Source: RGIG8244 sp045639325
Lineage (GTDB): Bacteria; Verrucomicrobiota; Lentisphaeria; Victivallales; UBA1829
Direction of reading: 5' to 3'
Assembly: GCA_045639325.1 (NCBI GenBank)
Contig: JAZUCU010000035.1
Coordinates: 117,044-181,043, forward strand
Length of the DNA: 64,000 nt
Shown here piece by piece: positions 1 to 8,996 of the stretch (position 1 is its first letter; every line of letters starts with the position of its first letter). Under the pieces are notes generated by a model, which was not told where the DNA came from, did not search any database, and saw only the letters and a program-made list of their open reading frames with translations. Made by a program: the position numbers and the translations under genes.

Positions 1-2593
1 AGTCCGGATCCTGGGGATAGGCTGTATGCCATGCGCCCCATTTGTGATCTTCGAATTCCGCGTCAAAATTCCAGTCTTTAATAATGTTCTTATCGGCCTT
101 CTTGTCAACCAGGGCAAGCAAGCCATATTTGTCAATGATGTTGAACGCATCTTTGATGTACGGACTCCAGGAATAAGTCCGGGTGTAGGGATCTTCCCCG
201 TACCGCTGACGGCTGTAGCCCATATTGAAGGGGAATTCATCCTTTGCATCTTTCAGAGCACTCAGAGGAATCGCCAATTCGGCACTCCAGAATTTTTTAT
301 CAATATGAGTCCGCAGCTTCAGCTGAGCATCCCAGGGTTTTCTTGTGGGATGAACCAGTGTATCCATCTGACCGGTGGGGTGAATGGCGATCTGGTAGAA
401 ATTCAAACGGTCGGCGGAAGGATTCAGGAAGACTTCAAAGAGTGCATCGGACCAGAAAGTCTTTTTGGCTTCTTCTTTTGTCTTGCTGTATTTGAGTTTA
501 TCCATTTCCGGATCTTCACAACGGAATGTGATGTAAAGATACTTGTCATCTTTGCTTGCCACAGCCTGCAGCGCGATATCGGTCTTCTGATTTTTCAGAC
601 GGCGGAGATACGCAGTATTGCCGGGAATCCGGATGGGCTTTGTCAAATCCTGTTCGCCGGAACGTTTTGCCACGACGAGGCGAACTTCGGCGGCATTGTT
701 TGACATGGCATGGTATTCCTTGCAATGTTTTGCCATTACATCGAGGAAACGTTCGCGGAAGAATTTGACACGTTTCAGAGACATGGCATCTTTCTGTACT
801 TTCTTTTCCGCAAGATCAAACAACGCACTCAACCGTTTGATTTCGGCAGGCGGATACAGGTGAGTCCAGACGGAATACTGGGTGATCGGCAAGTTCTGCG
901 GACCTGTGGGGGTATCAACAATGGTCCGGCTTGCAAGCCATTTTTCTTCCACTGTTTCAAAGAATTTCTTCATTTCGCCCGCACCGGCACCGAAGAGTTT
1001 TGCGTAGAAGTCATCGAGCAGGGCATCGATATTCAGGTCATTATTCCAGAAAATCTTTGTCGCAATATAGATATTGGGAACGCCCCAGATAAAGTGTGCT
1101 GCTTCACATTCCAGGAAGCCGCCGTAGAAATACTGTTTGCGCTTCTGATAGAAATTGGCAATGACTTTCGGTGAGGTATGGGGCATGCCTTTGACACCGT
1201 ATCTTTCGCTCCATTTCGGATTGTTGATACAATAATTCCAGAATGCAATCTTGCTGTTCAGTTTCTTCGTCCAGGCAATAATATTTTTATCTGCCTGTTC
1301 CTGAACTTTCTTCCCTTCCACCCAGGGGCCGGCATCGGCATACATGACCAGAACGTTATCGGGAATTTCAACATCGGGAACGTTTTTGTAGAAGTGGTAA
1401 CCCATCTGTGTGATATAGCCGTTGAGCTTGTCTTTCTTTGCCCGATTTGCTATATCCGCAGTAAATTCCCAAATCAGATTGGAGGATTCTTTATCGCCTT
1501 TGCTGAAATATTTCTGGCAATCTTTGCAGAGGCATCTGTAAAACGCATCCTGAGGCATGATATTGGCAAAGCCGGGCTGGAAACCGGGAGAGGGCCAGTA
1601 ATAATTGGTTGAACCGTTCAGGGATACTTTCCGGACGGATGCCGGTTCGCCGGTGAGGAAGGATTTGATGTCTTTGTAAATTTCATCCCGCAGTTTTGCA
1701 TTGGTCATGCAAAGCTGTCCACCATGATTTTTATTTTTGACGGCGATCCGTTTTCCGTTTTCGTACATGGCAAAGAATTCCGGATTGGTCTTGCTGAAAC
1801 GGAACTGATAACCCAGCTGCCCCAAACCGTGACAGTTGGGGATTGCCCGTGTTTCCAAACGCCAGCGCAGGTAATTCAGATTACTGGCGGCAACGGGGTC
1901 TTTGTCATCATACCATTCATCTTTGTTGTTTCTGCCCACGTACCAGGAAATTTTGCGGTTGGTGAAGTCGGGACGGTCCATGATGTGGATGGATGCAGGG
2001 ACTTTCAATTCTTTCAATTCCGGCACAACGGTTCCCATATCCCCGGCGAAGAAGAAGCGGACACCGGCAAAGCGTTCGAGGAAGTCATAGGCACCGAACA
2101 AGGTGGCACGTTCAAAGAGGTTCATATTCCACCAGCTGCCGCTGGTTGTATTGAGGAATGCCTTGAGCTTGTTTTTCTGCATATTGTCTCTGCCGGCAAT
2201 ATAGATTTCTTTTCCTTTCTTCAGGATGTAAAAACCATCCAGAGTGAGTTTGGAAAGATCAATTTCCGGAAATGCTTTTTTCAACATTGCATTGTTGCCG
2301 AGAATAATGGCATATTCGGCGGTTCCGCGCTTGGTCAGCAACGGAATTTTGCTTTTTGTTCCCTGCTGAAGAAACTTTTGAATTTCTTCCCCCGCATAAC
2401 GGGGAATCTGCCCTGCTTCTTCCGGAACAACAATTTCCAGCTTGCTCTTTCCATTGGAAATAAGGGTTTCCATATTTTTGCTCAGCTTCAATTCCCGGGG
2501 AGGCGGGTTGAAATAGAGTTCGGGCATTTTTGCTTCGGTACAGAATGCGGAAGTTGCTGCAAACAAAGCGAGTAATTTCAGTTGCAATTTCAT
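1..2593 (-). CDS. Secreted DUF4838 glycosidase-like protein with C-terminal CBM9-like domain (3' end cut by window)
   Basis: The reading frame is open on the minus strand from the ATG at 2593 to the window edge, about 864 codons. An AAGGTG ribosome site precedes the start. The N-terminus (MKLQLKLLALFAATSAFC) is a signal peptide. The middle carries DUF4838 features, with GRDNMQ and YDFLERFAGVRFF near residues 120-160 and a paired-Cys stretch CLCKDC. DUF4838 proteins resemble alpha-glucuronidase or hexosaminidase-type glycosidases and are found in glycan-degrading bacteria. The C-terminal part (DDKYLYITF, then IPLSALKDAKDEFPFN) looks like a CBM9-type carbohydrate-binding domain. It lies 16 nt behind a prepilin gene and is probably cotranscribed with it. 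The substrate is unknown. Confidence 0.8.
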   Translation of the reverse strand, partial: MKLQLKLLALFAATSAFCTEAKMPELYFNPPPRELKLSKNMETLISNGKSKLEIVVPEEAGQIPRYAGEEIQKFLQQGTKSKIPLLTKRGTAEYAIILGNNAMLKKAFPEIDLSKLTLDGFYILKKGKEIYIAGRDNMQKNKLKAFLNTTSGSWWNMNLFERATLFGAYDFLERFAGVRFFFAGDMGTVVPELKELKVPASIHIMDRPDFTNRKISWYVGRNNKDEWYDDKDPVAASNLNYLRWRLETRAIPNCHGLGQLGYQFRFSKTNPEFFAMYENGKRIAVKNKNHGGQLCMTNAKLRDEIYKDIKSFLTGEPASVRKVSLNGSTNYYWPSPGFQPGFANIMPQDAFYRCLCKDCQKYFSKGDKESSNLIWEFTADIANRAKKDKLNGYITQMGYHFYKNVPDVEIPDNVLVMYADAGPWVEGKKVQEQADKNIIAWTKKLNSKIAFWNYCINNPKWSERYGVKGMPHTSPKVIANFYQKRKQYFYGGFLECEAAHFIWGVPNIYIATKIFWNNDLNIDALLDDFYAKLFGAGAGEMKKFFETVEEKWLASRTIVDTPTGPQNLPITQYSVWTHLYPPAEIKRLSALFDLAEKKVQKDAMSLKRVKFFRERFLDVMAKHCKEYHAMSNNAAEVRLVVAKRSGEQDLTKPIRIPGNTAYLRRLKNQKTDIALQAVASKDDKYLYITFRCEDPEMDKLKYSKTKEEAKKTFWSDALFEVFLNPSADRLNFYQIAIHPTGQMDTLVHPTRKPWDAQLKLRTHIDKKFWSAELAIPLSALKDAKDEFPFNMGYSRQRYGEDPYTRTYSWSPYIKDAFNIIDKYGLLALVDKKADKNIIKDWNFDAEFEDHKWGAWHTAYPQDPD

Positions 2594-2609
2594 GTTGTCA
2601 CCTTTGTGA

Positions 2610-3410
2610 TCAGTTCATAGTTGGTTTGAGAATTGGCTGATGTGCAGCATTGGTGAAGGCAAGATAGGCTGCCGGAATGGTATTCACATGTCCATCCATG
2701 TAGAGAATGCCGGCATCTTTGCCGTGACGGGGCTGGAAGTGTTTATTTGCATGGTTGTTATCTACATAGAAGAAGTCATAAGAGGCATAGGAGTCACCCA
2801 CCATGATACGAGTGGAGGGACGTTTGATTTCGCCATTTTTTATACCTTTTTGTCCATTGCCGATCATGGAATTGTACTGATAGGAATAACCGGAACCGGA
2901 ACTGGTTGTGCCGTCATCCTTCATGTACGGAGTCCAGACGGAGGGGCATCCCATATAGCCCGGTTTCCCTGTGAGGGGGCCGGTGGAGTTCAAGTAATTT
3001 GTTGCACCTTCTTTCCAGAATCCGCCGATTTCTGCAACGGATTTGTACCAGTTTGCACCTGCTACATAACTGGATTGGTATGTATAACGGAGGGGGTAAC
3101 AACCATACGTATCTGTATAGTTTACAAATGCCAGACCCCATTGTTTCAGAGTGGAAAGACATTCACTCTTTTTTGCGGTGTCCTTGACTTTGCCCAATGC
3201 CGGAAGCAGCATGGCAGCGAGAATTGCGATAATCGCAATCACCACGAGTAATTCAATCAGGGTGAAGCGGTACCGCTTCACCTGCACACGTGCAGGTGAA
3301 TAAAATACATTCGAAACAGCAACTTTTGTTTGCATAATTTCTTTTTCATTGCGCTTGAAATGAGCTGCAGAGTTGCACCCGTTGTACGATGTAGAAATCT
3401 TTTTCATCAT
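2610..3410 (-). CDS. Prepilin-like protein (type II secretion/type IV pilin N-terminus, H-x9-DG C-terminus)
   Basis: The protein carries the prepilin core FTLIELLVVIAIIAIL followed by AAMLLPALGKV, and ends with HGKDAGILYMDG, which matches the H-x9-DG motif of DUF1559-like pseudopilins. I chose the ATG at 3410 because GGAAAGGAATAATC sits directly upstream. That start leaves an unusually long leader of 48 residues before the Phe. A second ATG at 3335 would give a 23-residue leader but has a weak ribosome site. The residue before the Phe is Arg, not the Gly typical of prepilin cleavage sites. A DUF4838 gene follows 16 nt downstream and a promoter lies at 3470-3498. No pilus or secretion machinery genes are present in the window. 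Confidence 0.85.
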   Translation of the reverse strand: MMKKISTSYNGCNSAAHFKRNEKEIMQTKVAVSNVFYSPARVQVKRYRFTLIELLVVIAIIAILAAMLLPALGKVKDTAKKSECLSTLKQWGLAFVNYTDTYGCYPLRYTYQSSYVAGANWYKSVAEIGGFWKEGATNYLNSTGPLTGKPGYMGCPSVWTPYMKDDGTTSSGSGYSYQYNSMIGNGQKGIKNGEIKRPSTRIMVGDSYASYDFFYVDNNHANKHFQPRHGKDAGILYMDGHVNTIPAAYLAFTNAAHQPILKPTMN

Positions 3411-3451
3411 GATTATTCCTTTCCTTAATTTTTCGTACAAAAACCATACAG

Positions 3452-3465
3452 TAAAACCTTTAACT
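3452..3465. promoter_or_regulatory. Candidate operator AGTTAAAGGTTTTA (minus strand)
   Basis: These 14 bases lie just downstream of the -10 box of the prepilin promoter. The same 14 bases occur at 24017-24030, at the matching place downstream of the -10 box of the LacI-family gene. Position over the likely transcription start suggests a repressor site. Which protein binds is inference. Confidence 0.4.
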
Positions 3466-3469
3466 CTGG

Positions 3470-3498
3470 AATATAGCACCTTTATTTGTGAATGTCAA
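3470..3498 (-). promoter_or_regulatory. Promoter of the prepilin-DUF4838 operon
   Basis: On the minus strand TTGACA, 17 bp, TATATT, with GC directly before the -10 box. It points at the prepilin start at 3410. The same form recurs before many genes in this window. Confidence 0.65.
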
Positions 3499-3529
3499 GA
3501 AAAAATCAGAAAAAAATCACAACTGGGGC

Positions 3530-4936
3530 TTATTGACTTTTGCGTTCTTTCCGGATTCGGTCAATAAATTCCTTGCAACGGTTTGCGGCGTTTTCTGACA
3601 TATCCTGCAGCCATTGGTTTCGCATTGCTGGAATGGAAATGTGACATATTTTGTCAAGCGTCTGTTTCAATCCAGTATGATCCACCAGATAGTCGGCACT
3701 TGCTTTGTAAAGAAAATTTCCGATGTGGAGAATCATATCCAGATCACAAAAGATTCCTTTGATGTCAAACGGCTGGAGTTTGCCGCCATAATTTCTATTT
3801 GCTTCTGCGTATTGTTTCTGATACAGATTTTTCCGGACCGAAAATTTGACGTAGTTGTTCATAAACATTTTCTGTACGTGTTCGGTCAGAACAAAACGGA
3901 TAAATTCCTTGCAGACTTCTTTTTCTTTCGTCTTTTTGCCGATCGCCAGCATGAAGACAGATTGACATGTTCTGCCGCCCGGCTTCAAGGGCTGCCCCAG
4001 CATTTGAAAACGCCGTTCCGTAATCGGCAGACTGGCAAGATAATTGGAATACAAGCCCATTTGCCCGCGATGGAAGAGATTATGATGCGAGCGCGGTGCA
4101 TAAGTGATTCGGGAACAATCGATCCAGGGCTTGATGTCGGTAAGAAAGTGTTCCACCAGTTCCCGGTCGAAAAACAGATCATCGCCTTCCCTGTTTGCGG
4201 TTATTCCCCATTGCGCTCCGTGATAAAAGAACCCGTGAAAGGTATAGCCTATTGCGCATAAATTCGAATCTTCCAATTGTTTTCCCCAACGGAAAAAATC
4301 AAGCGGATCATTGAAATCTTCCTGAAATAACGACAACCGATGGAGCATGTTGCGGTGTCCCCAGAATGTCGCTGGAGCGTGAAGAATCGGGATCGCATAC
4401 TGACGTCCCCATTGTTTTCCTACATCTAATATTTCCGGGATGAAAATGGAAGGATCGGTTTCGCCGCGGAAGAAATCTTCATCTGTCAGGTCATACAATT
4501 TATTGCAATTCAGCATGGGCTGCCAAACGAGATTGAGATCGCATGGCATATTGGGCGGTTGACTTTTCAGTTCCACCGTGAAATCAGGATTGATTGTGGA
4601 AAAATGGTTGCAGACAATCTGCCATTGCTGGTAATCGGGATCGTTTTCCGGAACCGAGAAGGTGAGTTTAACCTTCTTCCCTTTTTTGATGCTTGTATTG
4701 GCTGCTGCTTTGTCATACCGGCAGAGATACACCCCCCGCCGGCAATGACTGGATCGCACAATACCATCTTTTTCCAGAATCTGAATCGCACGGTGAACCC
4801 GGTTGTGTGTTTCACCGAGCCGTTCTGCAATCTGCCGTTCCGAAGGCAATGTTTCCCCGGGCGTGAATTCGGGGAGAATTTCCGCCTGGATCCGGGAGAC
4901 AATGCTCAGAAGATGGTAATAGCTGTATTCCCCCAT
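3530..4936 (-). CDS. GntR-family regulator fused to a solute-binding-protein-like domain
   Basis: Residues about 5-72 form a GntR winged helix (GETLPSERQIAERLGE, then RAIQILEKDGIVR). GntR proteins of sugar loci usually continue into a UTRA, FCD or LacI-like sensor. Here the remaining roughly 390 residues look like a family 1 extracellular solute-binding protein: YAIPILHAPATFWGHRN and FMLAIGKKTKEKEVCKEFIRFVL are typical of MalE-like lobes. There is no signal peptide, so the binding domain would act in the cytoplasm as the effector sensor. The start lies 6 nt after the stop of the DUF4886 gene, so the two are cotranscribed, and no clear ribosome site precedes it, suggesting coupling. The prepilin-DUF4838 operon lies directly downstream and is a candidate target (inference). 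Confidence 0.75.
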   Translation of the reverse strand: MGEYSYYHLLSIVSRIQAEILPEFTPGETLPSERQIAERLGETHNRVHRAIQILEKDGIVRSSHCRRGVYLCRYDKAAANTSIKKGKKVKLTFSVPENDPDYQQWQIVCNHFSTINPDFTVELKSQPPNMPCDLNLVWQPMLNCNKLYDLTDEDFFRGETDPSIFIPEILDVGKQWGRQYAIPILHAPATFWGHRNMLHRLSLFQEDFNDPLDFFRWGKQLEDSNLCAIGYTFHGFFYHGAQWGITANREGDDLFFDRELVEHFLTDIKPWIDCSRITYAPRSHHNLFHRGQMGLYSNYLASLPITERRFQMLGQPLKPGGRTCQSVFMLAIGKKTKEKEVCKEFIRFVLTEHVQKMFMNNYVKFSVRKNLYQKQYAEANRNYGGKLQPFDIKGIFCDLDMILHIGNFLYKASADYLVDHTGLKQTLDKICHISIPAMRNQWLQDMSENAANRCKEFIDRIRKERKSQ

Positions 4937-4942
4937 AGCAGA

Positions 4943-5884
4943 TTATTTTGCTTGTTTGTAATTTTTTACCGCTTCATCTGCAAACTGGATCAGACTTTTA
5001 CCATTGGGAACGCTTTTCGGGATGTATTTGATGTCCGCAGCAGATTTTCCGTAGAGAGTGCAGAACCAGACACAACCCTGCAGGTATCTGCCGGCGAGGT
5101 TCAAATGTGCAGGGTCAGAAGAGATTCTCAGCTTTCCTGTCTTTTTATCTTTGCGCCAGGAGGAATTACCGACAATGTCATTATTGAAGTCGGGCAGGGC
5201 AGGATGTACCAGTTTTTTCGGATCTTGTTTGGCGGTCGGTGCTGTGCTTTGGATTTTGTTTGCTTTGCGGTACAGCTGGACTGCATCCCCGGTGGGAATG
5301 ACACGGAATTTATACTTTTCAGCAAGAGTGCGGTATGCGGTTGAGACCTTTTCATACATTTCAGTCTGAGAGATCTTCCAACGTCTCAGTCTGCCGTCAT
5401 CCACGCGGTAAGACCAGGTCTGCTGAATAACGATTTCTGCTTTGGGCGCGTGTTTTCTGATGTAATCGATGAGTTTGCCAGCCCAGGGTTCATAGAATTT
5501 GAAATCCCAGGATTGAGCACTGCCCTGCTGAATGGTGATGATATCCCATTCTTCTTTCAGCAGGTTGTTCACGTTATCCTTCCGGGATGCAGTTTTTTTC
5601 TTATCGGTATCCCAGATACGGATGGAATAAGGTTTGTAATTGGCATCTTTTTCTGCCTTTTCGATACATTCCCAGTGTCTCTGCAAGGTGCAGCCGCCGA
5701 TGTAGGCACTGGTGAGAATCAGTTTGCAGTCCGGAGTTGCTTTGACGATTCTATACAGGTCATCCCCAACACAAACAGAAAAGCTGTTGCCGATCATGAG
5801 GACTTTTAATTTTTTTGTTTGTTCCGCGGCGGTTGCTGCAAAAGTCATACAGATTGCAGTAAATACGAGTAACAGCTTTTTCAT
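4943..5884 (-). CDS. Secreted DUF4886 / SGNH-hydrolase-like protein
   Basis: A signal peptide (MKKLLLVFTAICMTFAATAA) is followed by MIGNSFS, where Ser34 or Ser36 would be the SGNH nucleophile, and by the C-terminal DPAH (Asp257, His260) of the catalytic Asp-x-x-His. The central IITIQQGSAQSW fits block III of these hydrolases. DUF4886 members are presumed carbohydrate esterases. The length of 313 residues is usual for the family. It follows the carboxypeptidase gene by 18 nt, with CGGAGAA as ribosome site, and precedes the GntR fusion gene by 6 nt. Substrate unknown. Confidence 0.75.
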   Translation of the reverse strand: MKKLLLVFTAICMTFAATAAEQTKKLKVLMIGNSFSVCVGDDLYRIVKATPDCKLILTSAYIGGCTLQRHWECIEKAEKDANYKPYSIRIWDTDKKKTASRKDNVNNLLKEEWDIITIQQGSAQSWDFKFYEPWAGKLIDYIRKHAPKAEIVIQQTWSYRVDDGRLRRWKISQTEMYEKVSTAYRTLAEKYKFRVIPTGDAVQLYRKANKIQSTAPTAKQDPKKLVHPALPDFNNDIVGNSSWRKDKKTGKLRISSDPAHLNLAGRYLQGCVWFCTLYGKSAADIKYIPKSVPNGKSLIQFADEAVKNYKQAK

Positions 5885-5902
5885 AGGTTGTTCTCCGGTT
5901 TG

Positions 5903-7021
5903 TTAATTTTTTTTATTCAGTGCCGCAGAGCGGCGATAACCCCAATTCAACAATGCTTTGGCGAATGCATCCCGTTCCTTCAAACTTTTGAAGCCTGTCA
6001 TAACGCCAAGCAATGTTTCTCCGTTTCGTGTGCATGTGACTGCCAGGCAGAATCCGGCGCGGTTGGTAAAGCCGGTCTTCAGGCCGGTGACACCTTTCGT
6101 GCCGAATCTTGCCCCGGGAAGCAGGTTGTTGTGATTCCACATGATGTGATGATTCTTCTGTCCCGGTGCCCGGAACGGCAATTTGCGGATGGAAGACCAT
6201 TTTTCCAGATCATCGTATTGAATGAAAGCTTCGCAAAGTCTGACCATATCTTCGGCAGAACTGCGATTATCCATATTTTTCTGTTTGGAGGGCAGCCCGT
6301 GGGGATTGGTGAAGTTTGTATTCTTCATGCCCAGTTCCCGGGCTTTCTGATTCATCTGCTGTACAAAATTTTCCATTTTGCCATTGCCGAAGAAGATTGC
6401 CAGCATACCGGCAGCATCGTTTGCACTTTTGATGGAAGCCGCAAGGAGCAGATCTTTGATAGTAAAAACTTCACCCGCAGCAAGATATACTTTACTGGGA
6501 GAAATGGATTCCACCGCTTTGACCACTTTGATTTTTGTCTGTAAACCATCGGGATAACGCTGGGTATCCATGGCTTTTTCGTAAGCCAGAAGGATGGTCA
6601 TCAGTTTGGACATGGAGGCGATGGGGCAGGATTTACTGCCGTTTTTCACCCAGAGGACCTGACGGGTATTCAAGTTGACGAGAATCCCGGAAGCTGCTCC
6701 GGCGGATGTCTGAATTGATTTGATATTGCCCTTGACCGCTTTGGAATAATTCAGCGGACGCCAGGTATAATTTTTGGCAGCAGGCTTCCGGTCTTCCACT
6801 AGAACCGGAACCCATTGCGGTTTCTGTTGCGGCTGAACCGCAGGTTGAGTTTTCTGCGGGGCCTGCGGCTGAGCCGGGGGGACAAATTGTTTATCGGAAT
6901 GAACCTGTTCTTTATGACGTACGGATTCTGTCAGCGTGCTGGTCCTGATCAATAAATGAATCAGGACCGCATGGGCGATGAGAATCGCCACGACAAGAAC
7001 CGCAATCAGCTTCAGGTTCAT
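5903..7021 (-). CDS. D-alanyl-D-alanine carboxypeptidase (peptidase S11)
   Basis: This is a penicillin-binding-protein-type serine peptidase that trims the terminal D-Ala of peptidoglycan stem peptides. All three active-site motifs are visible: Ser136-Met-Ser-Lys139 (SxxK), Ser199-Ala-Asn201 (SxN) and Lys315-Thr-Gly317 (KTG). An N-terminal hydrophobic segment (residues 4-25) would anchor the protein to the inner membrane, and a Pro/Gln-rich linker (about residues 46-70) separates the anchor from the enzyme. The C-terminal PBP5-type domain and amphipathic anchor are absent or very short. It follows leuA by 24 nt on the same strand. Confidence 0.92.
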   Translation of the reverse strand: MNLKLIAVLVVAILIAHAVLIHLLIRTSTLTESVRHKEQVHSDKQFVPPAQPQAPQKTQPAVQPQQKPQWVPVLVEDRKPAAKNYTWRPLNYSKAVKGNIKSIQTSAGAASGILVNLNTRQVLWVKNGSKSCPIASMSKLMTILLAYEKAMDTQRYPDGLQTKIKVVKAVESISPSKVYLAAGEVFTIKDLLLAASIKSANDAAGMLAIFFGNGKMENFVQQMNQKARELGMKNTNFTNPHGLPSKQKNMDNRSSAEDMVRLCEAFIQYDDLEKWSSIRKLPFRAPGQKNHHIMWNHNNLLPGARFGTKGVTGLKTGFTNRAGFCLAVTCTRNGETLLGVMTGFKSLKERDAFAKALLNWGYRRSAALNKKN

Positions 7022-7045
7022 AATCTGTCCCCTGTCAAGCTGAAG

Positions 7046-8743
7046 TTATTGTGCCAGGTTCAATGCAGAGAACAACGCCAGAACAGCAGCCTGGTCGATG
7101 TTGGAATGTCTGCCGGCGCCGTAAATCAGTGCATTGTCAGATTTTCTGCGAACGCCGACGAATGCCATTGCTTCGGCATCGGCACTGGAGCCCATGGTGC
7201 GTTCGGAGAAGTCTTCCAGTACAAAATCAAACAATTTTGCATTGTCGCGGATCGCATGAACAGTGGCGGAGAGGGGACCGTTGCCGATACCATCAATTTC
7301 CATATCCTGACCATTGTAGTTGATGGTCAGTTTTACGGATACCATTTCTTCATCTTTTTCCGCTTTATTTGCATCGTCCGTATTGGTACGTGTGAATTTC
7401 TTCAGCTGGAATGCACCGGTACGGTTGACAAAGGCATCATTGAACAGCTTGATCAACTGAGCGGAGTCAAGTTCGCCTTCGTGAGCATCTGCATATTTCT
7501 GCACTTCTGCACCGATGAAGGGGTGAATACCCTTCGGCGGATAAATACCGAAGTCGTGTTCCAGAACGTATGCAACACCGCCCTTGCCGGACTGACTGTT
7601 GATACGGATGAGTTTTTCATACTTTCTGCCCACGTCAGCCGGGTCGAGATGCAGATACGGCACTTTCCATTCCACATTGAACAGTTCTCTGGCTTTCGCA
7701 CGGTTGTCCAAACCCTTGCGGATGGCATCCTGATGAGAACCGGAGAATGCAGTAAACGCAAGCTGTCCGGCGTAGGGATGACGTTCATGAACTTCAATAC
7801 CGGTTGCCTGTTCGATTGTGGTGATGATATGGGGCATGTCGCTGAAATCCAGACCGGGATCGATACCGCGGGAGAGCAGGTTCAAAGCCATAACCAGAAT
7901 ATCCACGTTACCGGTACGTTCCCCGTGACCGAGGAGTGTACCTTCCACACGTTCCGCACCGGCGAGGAGCGTCATTTCAGAAGACGCAACAGCACAGCCC
8001 TGGTCGTTGTGGGAGTGAACGCTGACGGTTGTTTCATCCATGTAAGGATATTTTTCGATAAAGTATTCGATCATATCTGCATAATGGAACGGAGCGCGGC
8101 GTTCCACCGTCTGCGGCAGGTTGATGATGAAGTCCCGCTTTGCAGAGGGTCCCCAAGCTTCTTTTACTGCTTTGCAGATTTCGATGACGAAATCCATATC
8201 ACTGTCGGTATATTCTTCAGGAGAGAATTCGTAACCGATTTTGCCCCAGAGTCCGGCTTCTTTCAGGTATTTGACAACCAGCTTTGTGCCGTTGACAGCC
8301 ATATCGATCACTTCCTGATGAGTCTTGTTGAAGACCAGCACGGAGTGCAAATCGCTTGTTGCAACATAAAGATGGAGGATACCCCGTTCCAAACCTTTGA
8401 GGGATTCAACGGTCCGTTTGATCAGGTTTTCACGAGCCTGAGTCAGTACGGAAATACGGACATCATCCGGAATGGCATTTTTCTCCACAAGATCACGGAC
8501 GAAATCAAAGTCGTCCTGAGAAGCGGAGGGGAAAGAGACTTCGATTTCTTTGAAACCTACTGCACAAAGAAGTTTGAAATATTCCAACTTTTTTTGCGGA
8601 TTCATGGGCATGGGGAGTGCCTGGTTGCCGTCACGCAGATCGACGGAACACCAAACCGGAGGTGCAGTCAGTTCCCGGTCGATCCAATTGTGCTTGCCAA
8701 TACGGACCGGTTTTACTTTTGCATACTTCACACATTCTGTCAT
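7046..8743 (-). CDS. leuA: 2-isopropylmalate synthase
   Basis: It catalyses the first committed step of leucine synthesis, joining acetyl-CoA to 2-oxoisovalerate. The HMGL-like TIM barrel shows the metal-binding RDGNQA near the N-terminus, SVHSHNDQG, and GHGERTGN. The C-terminal third is the regulatory LeuA dimer domain, so leucine feedback is likely. The 565-residue length and the N-terminus PPVWCSVDLRDGNQ match the long form (type 2, as in yeast and actinobacteria) rather than the short E. coli form. No other leu genes are near. A promoter at 8812-8839 and a small leader hairpin (8758-8775) precede it. Confidence 0.95.
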   Translation of the reverse strand: MTECVKYAKVKPVRIGKHNWIDRELTAPPVWCSVDLRDGNQALPMPMNPQKKLEYFKLLCAVGFKEIEVSFPSASQDDFDFVRDLVEKNAIPDDVRISVLTQARENLIKRTVESLKGLERGILHLYVATSDLHSVLVFNKTHQEVIDMAVNGTKLVVKYLKEAGLWGKIGYEFSPEEYTDSDMDFVIEICKAVKEAWGPSAKRDFIINLPQTVERRAPFHYADMIEYFIEKYPYMDETTVSVHSHNDQGCAVASSEMTLLAGAERVEGTLLGHGERTGNVDILVMALNLLSRGIDPGLDFSDMPHIITTIEQATGIEVHERHPYAGQLAFTAFSGSHQDAIRKGLDNRAKARELFNVEWKVPYLHLDPADVGRKYEKLIRINSQSGKGGVAYVLEHDFGIYPPKGIHPFIGAEVQKYADAHEGELDSAQLIKLFNDAFVNRTGAFQLKKFTRTNTDDANKAEKDEEMVSVKLTINYNGQDMEIDGIGNGPLSATVHAIRDNAKLFDFVLEDFSERTMGSSADAEAMAFVGVRRKSDNALIYGAGRHSNIDQAAVLALFSALNLAQ

Positions 8744-8811
8744 AATAGTTCTTTGCGGAACAGTTTTTGCTGTTCAGCCCTTTCCATGTTAAAAAAAGTT
8801 AAAAGTAAAGT

Positions 8812-8839
8812 AATATATCTCAGAAGAACAAAAATACAA
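8812..8839 (-). promoter_or_regulatory. Promoter of leuA
   Basis: Minus strand TTGTAT, 16 bp, TATATT. The 5' leader to the leuA start is about 60 nt and holds one hairpin, GAACAG paired with CTGTTC (8758-8775). I see no leucine-rich leader peptide. Confidence 0.55.
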
Positions 8840-8922
8840 TTTTTTTTTGCGCTTTTTTCGATATTTTTTTACTTTTCTATAGTAATACGCTTTCTTTTCC
8901 TGTCGTTACGATGCCGGAACAT

Positions 8923-8968
8923 AAAAAAAGCGACTCCCGGGGAGGCATCAGTCTCCAACGGAAATCGC
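8923..8968 (-). terminator. Rho-independent terminator after the ABM-domain gene
   Basis: On the minus strand GCGATTTCC pairs with GGGAGTCGC (two G-T pairs) around an 21-nt loop, followed directly by seven T. It lies 29 nt after the stop of the 8997-9299 gene and separates it from leuA. Confidence 0.75.
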
Positions 8969-8996
8969 AGTTTTGCAGAGTGCAATATTGCCTGGC

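Noticed and set aside
26..2575. Several long plus-strand frames opposite the first gene
   Set aside because: They are antisense shadows; the minus-strand frame is open throughout, has a signal peptide and matches DUF4838.
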